Source: Escallonia rubra
Lineage: Eukaryota; Streptophyta; Magnoliopsida; Escalloniales; Escalloniaceae
Assembly (NCBI GenBank): GCA_033065855.1
Contig: JAVXUO010000239.1
Location: forward strand, 124,001-188,000
DNA: 64,000 nucleotides
Reading direction: 5' to 3'
Made by a program: the position numbers and the translations under genes
In this document: one piece after another, positions 47,599 through 60,503 of the stretch
Numbering within the stretch: position 1 is the first letter of the stretch
Layout of the letters: the number at the start of each line of letters is the position of its first letter
The notes under the pieces: generated by a model
What the model was told of the DNA's origin: nothing
Seen by the model: only the letters and a program-made list of their open reading frames with translations
Databases searched by the model: none

Positions 47599-50500
47599 TA
47601 AAATATTCTTTACATACGGAAACATATTAAATTAGACTGAGGACTGAGATGATAAACCAATAAAAACGTTATTCCATTATTATGGGGGACTAACATAGTA
47701 CATTTGGATCTAGTTGCATCTTAAAATGGATAAATAGGGCCTTGGTCCACCATTGATGGTGGGTGTCACCTTTTTCTGAAGTGCCTAGCACAATATATTT
47801 TTCCCTTTTTTTCAAACCACACCAGCTAGACAAAATGTCATAAAGCCTATATTTCTTTTGCCAAATTGTTTTATTAAATGGAGGGAGGAAGCACTCTTTT
47901 TTTTCTTTTTTTGTTGTTGAGAGAATTAAGGAATATATACCAATACAAAATATGTACAATAATTACAACCGAAAAAACTAGCGTAACGTTACCAAAGTAA
48001 ATTAAATAACAACAAACCAAGAGGTACATGGAACCAGCATGAAGAACAAAAGCAAAACACCACGATGGCTGGGAGACAGCAAGAGCACATATATCAGGAA
48101 GGAAGCAGTCTCTGTTTACCGTTTGCACATTACTTTCGAAAAGCCAAATCAAGATTCTTCAAAGTCATCCTAACAAAAAACCATGGGTTGAAGATGTCCT
48201 CCTCACTAAATTCCATCACCTTGCTGGTGCCCTTTCCTTTTTCTCTAATCTGTTCTTCACTAATTAAGCTCAATATATCCCTGCCGGTGTCTTTTTCAGT
48301 TAGAGCTGTCCACACAAAAGATTAGACTAAGACATTAGTTAGCATTTGAAAGAGAAAAAAATCAGTCATTTCACACACTATACACGTACTAATACCCTTT
48401 TTAACGTACAACGGTAAGAAAATCTTATTTATGCGTTATAATTAAGAAACAAATAGCGGGGAGGAAAATTGCTTTTGATTTAGATTTTGTTACATTTCAG
48501 GTATCAACAAAATGTATTAGATTGCTTTTTGGAGTTGAGTCGTACCTTATTATCATGCTTGAACACTTCACTTCATATGTAAGCTTTCGATTGCAAGTGA
48601 AGAGATAAAAACGCACAAATATGAAGAGTGCACACTGTCATTTAATAAAAGAGGATAAAATATGCAAGTAGGAAGAATCAATTATAAGACCTCGCTAAAT
48701 AAGACCTCTGATACCATGTTAAGTTATCAACTGCTCTAACAGCTGGCCAACCGAATGCTTGGTTATACATGGAGAACTCGCTCTAACTTGGTGTAAAAAT
48801 CCCTTTGCAATTGGGGTACCAAAGAATCCTGGGTGGAGTTCCATTTGACGCATTATTGTAACTTTCAATCTTTCCATTTCAAATGGAAACTTTGAAGCAA
48901 AAGTCGAAGTTGATGTATATTTCAAGTGTTAAAGTTCAGAACATGGCTTCTAACACATGGGCATCTGCAGTAGAAAGAAATGGGATGATAAAATGGAGAG
49001 ACATATTTGATAGCCAACAGGGCAGGAAACAAGTCCGATGCATATCACTTTCACTTTCTCCGAATGTGTTCGGCTGCTTCGGCGTGGACTTCATGAGATG
49101 GACATTTAGAACATGGACTTTTTGACCGAACCCTTCTATGTTTATTCGCCGAACACTCAACTTCTTTACATGGACTTCCGATGTCCAGCAATTTATCTGC
49201 CTAATCCCCCCAAAATGAGGTTTGTTGTTGATAATCCGTTCATCTTCACGATCAAGGAAGAGACCGTTGAAAAATAAATTTGATTCAGTCTTTTAGAGTG
49301 ATCATTAGTGTGACAGGTTAGTGGATCTTAAAGTTTCAGTGAAGCATGAGTTACAAGGTTATTAGTGTTATATATATGTTAGTATAAGTAGCGGGCTGAT
49401 ATGTCATTTAAGTAATGGGTTACTCATAGTTTAATTAAATGTCGAGGAGTTACTTAGAAACATTATAAGTGTATTGTGTGATGTAAGAGGTCGAGAGATG
49501 AAATTTCAAAAGTATATATATTGTTTCTTCCTAGTATGGATTGAGGAGTACCACCGGTTGTAATGCCGTCCATCCTCAAGGTTCGTGACATAAAATCATT
49601 TTTTTCCACCAAAAAAGGTATATTGTGTTTTTTATTTTCAAGATATCTTCATGTCATCCTCATATTTGTGAGCGTGTGAATTCAGATCACCTTTTATCTG
49701 TAACAAAAACTTCTAGAGCAGTTTCTATTTAGTCAGTCCCACATATGCAATAATGGACCGAGCAATAAAGATTTGCGGCTTTGTTTACTTTTAGAGGGAC
49801 ACCCTTGTAAAATTAATGAATGGAAATTTACACCACCAATGGAAGTTAACCATACAAAATTTTCTTTTGATATTTTACTTAAAGCTCCTAAAGTATAATA
49901 GAGACCCTTCACCGCAAAACCATAATATTTTTTTTTTTTTTGGGTGCATCCTTCACCAGAAACAAGCAGTGCAAAAGAGAGGTCCTCCTTAAACAAATGT
50001 TGGTCTCTTCTAGAGATGAACAAAATGATTTCTCTTTATGGTACACAGCAGTTGGTACTATTGGCCCACAGCAGGGAGAAGCTAAGACCAAGAACAACAA
50101 AATAGAAAGGGGTACCAAAGGGTGGTAGTTCTAATAAACAAAATGAAAAGAAGAATCTCTTTTGCTTTTTGTTGCTGAGCTTCCACACTAAGTGGATATT
50201 TAGAGCGAACACTGCACTGTAGTTAGTAGTTGGGACTTGGGACCCCCTTACATTAGTATAATATCAGCTAGCTCCAACACCAGTAATCTACCAAAGGCCT
50301 GTCATCATAGTCAAGTAAAGGATTATTTATGAAGAATTAAATGCTTGTTTTCCTAGCAATTTATGAAGCATGCCTATCTGTTTGCCAATTCAGAAAATAG
50401 CAAGGAAACATCTATAGATTTCCACTCCACGCTATACTTTTCCACTCTCCCGTTCCTCGTTTAAAGATTTATGTTTTGTCGTTAATGTACTTTTCAGCGA

Positions 50501-52015
50501 CAGAATAAGAGTGTGAAACAGCATATTGGCCGGGTAGGCAAGTAGACGATCCCAAACAGTAACATTCTGATCCTAAAATTTTCACAAACTTATCCGTCAA
50601 TGCTTTGTAACGTTTTCATTTGCTTCTCCGACCCTCTTTTGCAAAATGGTAGCACAAGCTTAAGGATGCAACATATTGGTCGCGAAAGTTACTAATTGCT
50701 CCACCACCCTATACATCTTCTCACTTAGCTAGTGCATGGTAATCATGAGAAGCCAACTACTAGTGATGTGATAAAGGTTGCTAATTTCTCCATTATGGTT
50801 AAGGGGCCTAACGTAGAGGAAAAGTGGCTTTCTCATTCAGAAGATTAACGACAAACTGTGACTATTATTGGTACATCATTCAGGAACATTGCCACTGCTC
50901 GCCATTAAAAGCCACAAAATTCTGGTTTATACAATTATGAAGCCTTTCAGAATGGGCAACACATTGAACTGGCCAATCTCCAGTTGCTCTTACAAGCATT
51001 CTTCAGCTTCTTCCCAGTAATAATTATTGAAGAAGTACATCATTAGGGAGGGAATAAGAAAGGCATGTAGTAGTACTCACATCAAATCAAAGTGACCGCT
51101 GGGAACTTTCTTTTCTTAACTAACCCGGCCTGTTTTCTCTTCTCAATTAACTTACAAGTAAAGTCAGCATAACTGGTTTATGCCACTATCTCGTTTACTC
51201 AAATATGAAACAGCAGGAAGCCAGTGTAGCAGCCACCTAAAAGGCATAGATGTTAAGAAGCAAAAAAGAATCTTCAACAAGCTATATAGTATGTTACTTA
51301 ACCGGTTAGACTTTACGTCGTTCATCGTTAGTTTTCACAACTAAACATTTACTTGTCCTCTTTTAGTTATATATCCTCGTTCCGTTGTTAATGAAATTGT
51401 CGATTTAACAACAATAACAACAACAAAAAATCAAACCAATCCTGTTATGAGACATGAAAGACGAGATATTTAATTTGTGCAGTCAAAGCAGGGGGGGGGT
51501 GGGGGGGTGGGGGGGTAGGAATTTGAATAAACCAGAGTTAGAGCATATCTAATCCAACAATCAAAGACAGCTTTCAAAAGCTCCAGTCCAAAAGTAAGTA
51601 TAGAATGAAATATAACCCAGATTTGATAAACAACTCCCAGAAGTAGATAAGATATACACTGATCCCTTTAATTCATGCCTTAATTGTCCCTTGTGGTACA
51701 CTAGATTTTACCAGTTTTGGGCTACATTCTCAATCTCTGCTCAACTAATGGAAAACGATTAAAGGATCAATCCAACATCACTAAATTTAAAAGAGTTATT
51801 AAGATTTTCCTGGCTAATCTTCCCAGAAAAACTAGGGAAAGCCCATCCCCTGTACATTATAAGTTCACAAGACCAACTTAAAGTTCCAAAAAAAAAATAA
51901 GTTGCAAACGCGAACCTAACTAGATCCACGCCTTTTTGACGTCACGCGAGTGACTTCTGCTAAGTTGAATTTAGCATAATAAAAAGAGCGTGAATTTAAC
52001 GTCGCGTGCTCGGTC
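47599..52015. other. Gene-poor stretch with a possible orphan exon and repeat fragments
   Basis: On minus, 48130-48301 follows a good acceptor (TTTTGTGTGGACAG) and stays open for 55-60 residues with a mixed, protein-like composition (EKDTGRDILSLISEEQIREK), but I recognise no family and find no partner exon. A tRNA-primer-like stretch in minus orientation at 48709-48720 marks an LTR-type (TRIM) fragment. The stretch 49309-49590 starts and ends with TGACA and could be a solo LTR. A G-run with T interruptions lies at 51491-51516. Confidence 0.35.
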
Positions 52016-52813
52016 TCAATGAATATCTAGGTCGGCCATTTTCTGGGCCCACAGAGACCTCTGCTGCTTCTGGATGAACGCCTCGACGGTTAACCGGAAC
52101 TCCTCGTTGCTCAAACTGTCCACAGTGTCAAATGACGCCATTGTCCGTACGTCGTCCGAGGCGATCACAATCTGACGCTCACGCGTCACCGTCTGTGACC
52201 GCCGGAGTTCTCGCTTCACCGAAATCTCGCGCTTCAACTTTTCCGACTGCGACCTCTCGAACCGTCGTATTTGCCTCGTCGCCTCCTCTATCGCCGCCGC
52301 CGCCTCCGTCTCCGCCACCGCATTCTCCAAGCACGCTACTATCTGCTTGCCGCAGCCGTTACCACCGGACGACACTATCTGCTTCTTTTCGCCTGCTATC
52401 TCCTCTGCCGCCGGTGGAGGCGAAAAAGGCGCTACCGCCGGCGGAGAATTCTCAGCGGCGGCAAGTTCGTGCTGATCGTCGCTGATCTGGACGTACTCCC
52501 CGTAGGAATCGGCGGTTCGGAGGCGGTTATCGGCGTCTATTTGGCGGGAAATCACGAAAACGGCGATCACGATCGCGTTTCCGATCAGAAAAACGACGCG
52601 AGGACTCAACAGGCAACAAGACAGTCCCGACAAGTACGCTCCGGACTGTCTCAAAACTCCCGGCAGGCGAGTGGAGGACCACGAGAGCAGAGTGAGAGCG
52701 ACAAAAGCCTCAACAACCCGCAACAGCTTGGCCGCGTTCCGCAAGCGTCGGTACCTGGCAATCGCATTGGCCTTTTCGGTCTTGACGCTGTCGAAACCAA
52801 GACGACCGTCCAT
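52016..52813 (-). CDS. DUF4408/DUF761 domain membrane protein, intronless
   Basis: A single open frame of 265 residues. An N-terminal basic segment (ARYRRLRNAAKLLR) precedes two hydrophobic helices at about 31-47 (VVEAFVALTLLSW) and 73-89 (VVFLIGNAIVIAVFVIS), the DUF4408 arrangement. A variable, Ala/Glu/Pro-rich middle follows, then a basic stretch with RRSQT. The C-terminal DUF761 motif is SNEEFRLTVEAFIQKQQR, near residues 234-253. DUF761 proteins (cotton fibre expressed type) are plant-specific, small and poorly characterised; some affect growth and stress responses. Its GC content is much higher than that of the surrounding DNA, as expected for a real gene here. Start is the first Met, directly before GRLGFDSVKTEKA. 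Role unknown. Confidence 0.9.
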   Translation of the reverse strand: MDGRLGFDSVKTEKANAIARYRRLRNAAKLLRVVEAFVALTLLSWSSTRLPGVLRQSGAYLSGLSCCLLSPRVVFLIGNAIVIAVFVISRQIDADNRLRTADSYGEYVQISDDQHELAAAENSPPAVAPFSPPPAAEEIAGEKKQIVSSGGNGCGKQIVACLENAVAETEAAAAIEEATRQIRRFERSQSEKLKREISVKRELRRSQTVTRERQIVIASDDVRTMASFDTVDSLSNEEFRLTVEAFIQKQQRSLWAQKMADLDIH

Positions 52814-53474
52814 CGGTGCAAAGCAGTGGAAACTGGGTAAGCGGAAACCGGAAAAAATGGAGTGGCTAGGGCTGTGGGTATGAAGATTTGCGGTGGTTAA
52901 GGGGAGTTAATATAGAGAAACCTTCTAGGGTTTCGCGGGGCCAAGGGTGGTATATATGGAAGGAAACAGAGTGTGCGTCAAGAAAGTGGAGGATCGCAGA
53001 ATAATGATTTCCGGGAATTTATGAGGGGGAAAGGAAATGAGGAGAGAATCTATCTGGGAATTCGGGAGGCATATAGGCAGAGTGTGGATATTTATGTTCA
53101 CGTAAGGACAGAATGAGGGACAGTCTCCTCTCCCTGTTCCTGGGCTGGCTCTGTTTTCGAATGGAGGAAAAGTTTCCCGAGTGAGGGACGATTTTATAGG
53201 GGGAAAGTAGACGGGGAGAATTTACTTTCCTTTCTGCCCCGTGAAAAGGATCGTGGGTGGAGTAAATAATTGTGCAAATAATTTTTAATACGGTAAAATG
53301 ACCAAAAAAGAATTTTATATTCAAATCACAATACGATAGGTGACTCTTACGAGACTTTATACATATAACGGATAGCAGGACATTCGATATTATTTTATAT
53401 CTGTTGTGCAATTATGTGCTTGTCATACTACATGAAGTGCTATATAAGAGTGCCAAAATGACTACAAGTCCGTC
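52814..53474. other. Upstream region of the DUF4408/DUF761 gene; no gene seen
   Basis: Presumed promoter and 5' UTR of the minus-strand gene; purine-rich on the plus strand (CGGAAAAAATGG, GGGGGAAAGG). No other coding signal. Confidence 0.5.
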
Positions 53475-53629
53475 TGTTAAGTTATATATCATATGACTAG
53501 AAATAAGTCATGGATCTTATTATAGCATTTTTTTTGTTAGACACCAAATTTTAACATGATATCAGAGTTAGACGTACTGTATCATCCTCATTAAGTCTAT
53601 TTCACTACAAGAAAACCAGCTTATGCCTA

Positions 53630-53925
53630 CGGTACAGTACCGTAGGTATAGGTGCCATGTCCCGTAGGCATAGCCTATCCCTACGGTACTATACCGTAGC
53701 CAGAAGTGGCGATGCCCTAGATCTATGCCTACGGGGGTTGAAGGTTATGCCTACGGTTATACCGTAGGCCACTTATTCCCAACTATGCCTACGGTATTAC
53801 CGTAGGCATAGCTGTATTATTATTTTTATAGCTATGCCTACGGTACTACCGTAGGCATAGCTGTATTCTTATTTTTATTCCCAACCTATGCCTACGGTAC
53901 ATACCGTAGGCATAGCTCCTTATTT
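53630..53925. repeat. Subterminal palindromic repeats of the CACTA element
   Basis: At least eight occurrences of ATGCCTACGG or its complement CCGTAGGCAT, in pairs facing each other around TAC or ATTA centres, spaced 20-60 bp. Each pair can fold as a hairpin. Confidence 0.88.
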
Positions 53926-56243
53926 GTCAAAAAAAATATTTACAAAATCATTTCCATGCTATCACTACACCCCTGCCAAGCACCAACTTATAGAACCGCT
54001 ACTGCAAGATCAATAGATGCACCAGTAAGGGAACCATAATCATGCCAATCAAATTAACTAAAATCACAATGCTTTAGGGACTTAACTCTATAGTTTAGCC
54101 AAATACATAACAATCTCGTGGAAGAAGGTTAAGATATGTAATAACAAAAAGCATGCGATACAAGTATTAAACTTCAATAGCGTACCATTCTGTAAAGCCT
54201 CTTTCATTAGTTCATACACATTGCAACCATAAGAAGATAAAAATAAAAGTGAATTGAAGTATAACATCCAAAATCCTCATATCATCCAAACGTCTCAAAT
54301 GAATAATTTACATTAACTCCAAAATCAGAGATAACCACTAGTTCTAAGTGCCTAGAATGATAACAACCACAAAAGGCCTTGTGACTACCAAACTATCCAA
54401 TGTCCAACCAAAAGCAAAATGTAGTTATCTCGTCACCATTTAAGGCACCGATCACATTTCATCAACGCTTTCTAATTCCACCGGCAAATGCAAACATATA
54501 CTCATTATTTGATTGTGCATATGTATTAGAAGTTCAATAACAAAATGGTCACCAAAACATTCTTAAAAGAACAACAATTGACGTAAAATGGTTGAACTTC
54601 TTGATTTATGCTTCCTGACACGAATGGCCAGCTACTAGCAAAATGGTCATTTAAAAATTTCAAGGAAGCAACGTAAATGAGATTGAACCCACTAGCATGA
54701 AGAACCATAAAAGTGAGACTGCAGACGTATGCCAATTAAAAATAACAGTACCAAAATACAACTTAGGATAAAACAAGGGTAAGCAACATACAAAGTGTAA
54801 TATCTGATTTAGTTCACATGAAGTTCTAAAATTTTACATTGTATGCATAAAACATTTAAGCTATAACTCTATCTAACTAGTTGTTAGTGGTGCAAACAGA
54901 AAATGAAGTTCAGATGACACTGTGCAGTTGTAACTTCTAATGGCCTAAACATTCAAGCACCCACCCCAATCCCCTCGTCTTACCCTTAAACGTTGTAATC
55001 ATTAATTTATACATTCAGCAGTCCAAATAGTCAGTGAAGCACATCTGGACCTGTTAGCCTCCACCAAACCATATTCTCTAACCTCTAACCCTTACCCTCC
55101 CCACTCTTCTCCTTAACAGTCCATCACCATATCAGTCACATAGTTTCCTCCCTCTCCAAAAAAGTCACAAAATTCCAGTATATTTCGACTTATACAACAG
55201 CGTACTCTAACAAGTTGTGTGGCCAATAAACATCAGTAACAATATTATGCAAGCGAGAAACACTGAGAGTTTCAGTTCTGTAATCTGGATGATAGAATAG
55301 CAGAATCCGGTACAGGTTTGTGCAACAAATATCAGTAAAGTAGAAGACAGAATATTTACTCTTCACATGGCATTGAAAAATAAGTCAACTGAGAATGATC
55401 AGTGATGAGCAGATCATTTACTCTCTGGGCAATTAATAGCAAGATGTCATGGTGAGATGATATACAAAGGCGATACCCTTCATGTGTGGTTGGTTTAAGT
55501 AAAAATAGGAAAAATAAGACGAAGGACGATACGAACAACCACTCAAATATGCCAAATACTAGAGGTAAGCAGAATGACACTTAACAAGATTGAACTCAAC
55601 TAGATGGCAGAAGAAACGGAAATCTCCCATGGGCACTGTCCTGTTCAGCCAGCACTGCCTCAAACTGCTTCCCATTCTTCAATCAGCATTGAAGTCCGCT
55701 GTATCATTTGACAAACACGAACTATCATCAAGTTTCAAGCAAGCTTTTCCCTTTTTGGCGGCAGATCATCTCTCTGTATTTGCGTTACCTCCACGCCGGG
55801 GAACTTAAAAAAGCATACTTAAAGATACCCATACCATGTTCAGTAACATGATGAGACTGTAATGTCAATGTCCAACTCTAAAAGCTGTAATCAGTGAACG
55901 CTTTTGAGTGGTCCAGTATCATCAACTTGATCCAGATATATCTCTTGTAATGCACAGAGACCTCAGAAAGTAGAGAGATCAAAGCAGGCAAAAGTGAGGT
56001 TCCGTTCGTACAGAGGAACTTTCTATGCACCAAGAATTGCACTTTTTACGGAACTTGCACCTTTTCGCTGCAGATTGTGGCTCTGGTTCAAACACCAAGC
56101 TACACTAGATCGCATTCAAAGAAGAAGTAACTGCTGCTAAACTCGGCCTATTTTATCAATCAATCTCTTCAAATCGGATGGAGGCTCCAAAACCAGAGGT
56201 TCAATCTCAGAGGTAGCCGGAAGAGAAGAAACCTGCAACTTAT

Positions 56244-56560
56244 TTGAAGCAGCAGATCCTTCCAGATCTGAACAGAAGAAGACGTCCTCGCCTCGCCGTC
56301 GTCAATCCCTGGTCACGGTCGTCGCCTGCAGTGGTTTCTTGGCCGGTGGAGTCCTCACCTCGCCGTCGTCAATCGCCGGTCACTGATCCTTCCAGATCTG
56401 AACAGAAGAAGACGTCCTTGCCGGTCCACTCGCCGTCTCCTTCCACGGCTCCACTCCGGCCACTAATTCCAGATCCGAGCTCTTCTCAACAGAGAGAGTC
56501 GACTGGAGGAGCTGGTGTCTGCCGTCGACCATCTGCTGTTTGGGGGGTGAGCCTGTGAGA
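56244..56560. repeat. GC-rich segment in CACTA, internally repeated and shared with the inner hAT
   Basis: CTTCCAGATCTGAACAGAAG occurs twice (about 56257 and 56386), each followed by AAGACGTCCT and a CTCGCCGTC-type stretch. The second half matches 37120-37345. Both strands are open over much of it, so the reading frames alone are not evidence for a protein. Confidence 0.8.
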
Positions 56561-56980
56561 GACAAGTCGCAGACCCAGACATGGTGAAATGTTAATTTCT
56601 GCGAGATTCACTCAGTCGCAGAGAGAGAGAGAGAGAGAGTCGCGATTCGATCTGTTTCCAATTTGAAACAGCACAGATGGCCACGGTGCAATAAAAACCG
56701 TAGGTGTACAGAACTTGTACCTACGGTTCCTTGTACACCGTGGGCCTTTTCGTCACCACAGAGCAATTCTGTTGTAGTGTTTCATTTCATCCTTCTGCTG
56801 TAATTCAATTAGGATAAAGCTTATGATTTGTTGGTCATCACTTAATCTCACATTTCAAATGAGAGCGGGTGTTAAGTTGTATCCCACGTTGGTTAGAAAC
56901 AAGTCGTGGATATGTATTTTATACCTAGTGGGCTTATTCTTGAACATGCTTTTGGATTGAACGTCACACTTTAATTAACA

Positions 56981-59797
56981 TCAAAACTAATCTCCCAGAG
57001 TGATTAAGTCTAGAATCCACACTTCTTGAGGGTACCGAACTTGATCACTTTGAAGTACGCTAAAAGTTATCTAACTTTTTGGTCAGACATACGACTACCT
57101 CATTTGCTTCTAAAACCAAACTCAACCCTATTAATGTATATCGATAACAATGATATACAGTTAGAAATTACAAGGGGTTAAGGATTTAAATGAATGCCAA
57201 TAATTATTATTTATGAATAGTACTAGCTAGAAGGACGGTACATTTACAAGAAAATAATAGGAAGTGACGATGTTAGTAGTCAGTGAACCGAACCGCGACC
57301 GAGCCACGACGACCAAGCGTGCGGTTTGGTTTGGTACTCGAAAGTTGCAGAGCCCCTTGGATTTGCAAGGACGGATTGGACTGGGTTCAGACATCGGAGT
57401 TCATTCTGGTTGTATGCATGGTCCCACTCCCTGTGGCTTTAGTATCTGTTTATGTACGATGTATATCGAAAGTTTCATGGATTTAATTGGTCAAATAGCC
57501 CAAAAGAAGGTACATTGGGAGACTCTCAAGTCTACTGAAATTGAATGATTTTTGTTCTTCTTATCCTACCAAAGAGCAGACGAAATTTGGAACAATAGAC
57601 TCATATCTGCCCTAGAAAGGTTGCGCTATTTGTAGATGGTTGATTTAGGTTGCTTTGGCCAATGATGAGACGGCAGAAGTTGCAGTAGGTATAGGTGGTC
57701 TCTTATTGGACTTTGATCTGTTTCACTACCGTATTGATGGAGATTCTGACGGCACTATAGCTTTTTCGGCAGGTTCTTTCGGATTGGGATCATCACGTTG
57801 CTGTTTGGGGGTAGAACAACGGGACTCGGTAGCGAAGTGGTGGCCTAAGAAGGTGGGAATTTCAGTGCCCGCAAGGTGCACGAGATTCGAGGTCACATTG
57901 CAACGTTAGGACATCTGTCTGGTCTATGAGTTGGCGGCCGGTAGTGTAGTGTGGTGTTGTTTATTTTTGATTGGTTGTTTTACTTTAGTATCATCTTGTT
58001 CTTAGATAGTATTTATTTTTTTATAGTTGGTTTTTACCTGTAGTTAGCTGGTTTTGCTTATCCGTTAAAAAAAATAGACCTTAATAATTTTTTGTAGGTT
58101 TTTCAATGTTTTATTTTATAGTTTGTTTTAGATTTTTATTTTGTTACAATTTATGTCATCCACATGTCTTTTAATTGTCTATCTGAACATATTTTATAAC
58201 TCTATCCATTAATCTTGGTATATATTTCTAATCTTCCCTCAAAAAACAAAAAAAAAAGGACTCAGGCCTGCAAAATTATTTGTTTTGTGGATTTTCATTG
58301 GTTAAACTACTGATTTTTAGCGTTTTTAAAGTTCTTCTTTTCTTCCTTTTTTTGCAGCAAGTGATTTGTCAATTTTGAAATATGTTACTGTTCTTTTTAT
58401 TTTGTCAAGATTATCACCCATTTTAAGAATCTATTGCCTAGAATTTGGGGTGCTGGGAATGACACTATGTATCTTTTAATGTCAGAGTTTTAACAGCCCC
58501 ATCCTTTTAGATATTCAACGCTTGAATGTAATGCATGGCGCATATATAGGCATAGATATTAGAATCGGATCGGGCATTGAACCGACAAAGACACCCGGTT
58601 CACAATTCGTTGATTTAAAAACTCCAAAAAAAGAGAAAATATAGTTAATTTATTTGTTATAGTTATAGTATAACAAAAATGATGGTGTTTTAAAACATCA
58701 ATAGGTAATTGTCCCGTGTTAGTTCATGTCCAATAAACAAAGCGGTCAGTGTTTGAATCTTGGTAGCTCCAGCCATATTTTCACCGCCTTTATATAAAAT
58801 TGTATAGGTGTCCATGGGTCCTCCAACTGCCGGTTTCGCTCGGACCGCGAGGAAATTGTCCGGTTTGAAGCAGTTGGGCCATCAATAGAACCGAATTGGC
58901 GAAAGTATCGAGTCACGTTAAACGGGTCCAAGAAGCCGGTCAAGCTTGGTTCTAATAACTATGATATGAAGATAACATAGCAAGTAGGTTCGCATCCAGC
59001 AATAGGGCAAAATCATGATTCAAACTCTGACCAATAATATCAAGTAATTTAAAGAGTACTTAAGAATAAAAAGTTTAAACAGATTTTCAACCCCGAAATT
59101 ATCTAAAGATTTGATCAGGGTGATTCAGATAATTTAGGTCATCCTCACCCTTTTTTTCTTTTTTTTCCTTTTTGAAAAAGTCAATCTCACTTTCAAAACA
59201 ATGATTAAAACCCAAAGCTTGACCGAGGTGACCAATAGGCTCACTGATCCACAACGTCGATCCTTAGTTCCAGCAGTATAGTTTCTCCTCCCCTCACTTT
59301 AAAGAGGCTCATGACACCTTTATCATAAATACAAATCAAATGATTTTAGTACTTGAGGAAAGACAATTAATGTAAGTCATACAATTATGCTGGGGAAAGC
59401 AAGTGCAAACATCAGTGAGGGATGATCTAATCCCATCCTAGCTAGGATAGAAGCTAATGGTAAGGCTTTTCAATGATAGAAGGTGGGGGATGGGCCGCTT
59501 GATGGATGAGCCAAGGCAAAATAGAAGGTTTCGGTAGTACTCGTACTCCTATCACTTTCCACAAGTTTGAACAAGGTCATATCCCGTCAGAAACAATCAT
59601 TCATCACAGAATTACATCAAGCACGATCTGGCTCGCATAATTGTGTTAGAGGTTTTCTGTAAACCCGCACCAAAGGTCGCTCTCTAGTGCATGTTGTGTC
59701 AAAAATTGAAGCCTCGTGTTGTTTGCACCGGACTCCAAGGATGGAGTTTTTTGTCCGACAAATTTTAGACAGTTCTAGTATTTATATTTATTTTTAT
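56981..59797. other. Intergenic, no gene seen; possible inverted-repeat element at 58558-58955
   Basis: Open frames at 57264-57548 and 57655-57909 have a plausible composition but no recognised family or splice context. At 58558 TTAGAATCGGATCGGGC and, near 58955, its loose inverse (TTAGAACCAAGCTTGACCGG on the other strand) suggest a degraded MITE of about 400 bp; no target duplication is clear. Confidence 0.35.
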
Positions 59798-60472
59798 GGT
59801 TAATTACACTCATGTCCCTGAGGTTTGGGTGAAATTACAGTCAAGGACATTAAGTTTCAAAAGGTAACAAACCGTGGCCACAAACTTTGAAAAGGTAACA
59901 CTTACGTCCAAAAAATGTATTTTTTACAGTCAAGGACATACGTCCAAAAAATGTAATTTTTATGATGTCATCAAAACGTATTTTCAAAATATGGCAATCC
60001 TACCCCTAAATTACTGTTACCTCTCTTCTCTCTCTTCCCTTTTATCTTTCATGAGCCTCCTCTCTCTTCCTCTTATCTCTCTCTTCTTCCATCAGAGATT
60101 TCCCTAGCCACCATGCGACAGCCCTCACCAACCGCCCACCGCCACGCCGATGCCCACCGCAGACCACCACAATCGCTGCTCCTACCGCCCACCATCATGT
60201 CGCTGCTCCCCTACCCCTGCTGTCGCCGTTGTTCGAAGAGAACAAGAGGGAGGAGAAGAGGTTTGCGACGGCGAGGCCGGCGAGCTGTGTGATTTTGAAG
60301 TTGGAGGAGGTGGCCAAGGCCATGAAGTTCGGGGTGAGGCTTCAAGGGCTGGAGAATGGAGGAAGGGGAAACTGGGCAGATTAAGATAAATTAGGTCGAC
60401 CGCGGCGCATCGGAAGGGGACTGCCGTGGTGAGGCGGGGTAGTGGAAGGAGGGTGGTGTGCGGGGTGGTGGA

Positions 60473-60503
<31 letters not shown>

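Larger units (their letters stand above)
53603..56779. mobile_element. Non-autonomous CACTA element (3.2 kb)
   Basis: It starts CACTACAAGAAAACC and ends TTGTAGTG (reverse complement CACTACAACAGAATTG), with a 3-bp TTT duplication at 53600-53602 and 56780-56782. The left subterminal 300 bp carry a dense array of the palindromic motif CTATGCCTACGGTA / TACCGTAGGCATAG; the right 90 bp carry CCGTAGGTGTAC and related copies. Such subterminal repeats bind CACTA transposase. The interior has no transposase; near the right end (56244-56560) it carries a GC-rich segment shared with the inner hAT. Confidence 0.92.
53475..56980 (+). mobile_element. TRIM-type LTR element containing a CACTA insertion
   Basis: The left terminal repeat is 53475-53566 and the right is 56880-56980. 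Both start TGTTAAGTT and end TTAACA, and both contain AGAAA(T/C)AAGTC(A/G)TGGAT. A tRNA-primer-like site (TGATATCAGAG) follows the left repeat directly, and a purine-rich AATGAGAGCGGG precedes the right one. Excluding the CACTA at 53603-56779 the whole element is only about 330 bp and non-coding, so TRIM. The two repeats have clearly diverged, so it is old. No target duplication was found. Confidence 0.75.

Noticed and set aside
52132-52883. Arg/Pro/Ser-rich plus-strand frames opposite the DUF4408/DUF761 gene, up to 189 codons
   Set aside because: High GC and codon bias of the true minus-strand gene leave the antisense frames open; compositions are low-complexity and without domains.
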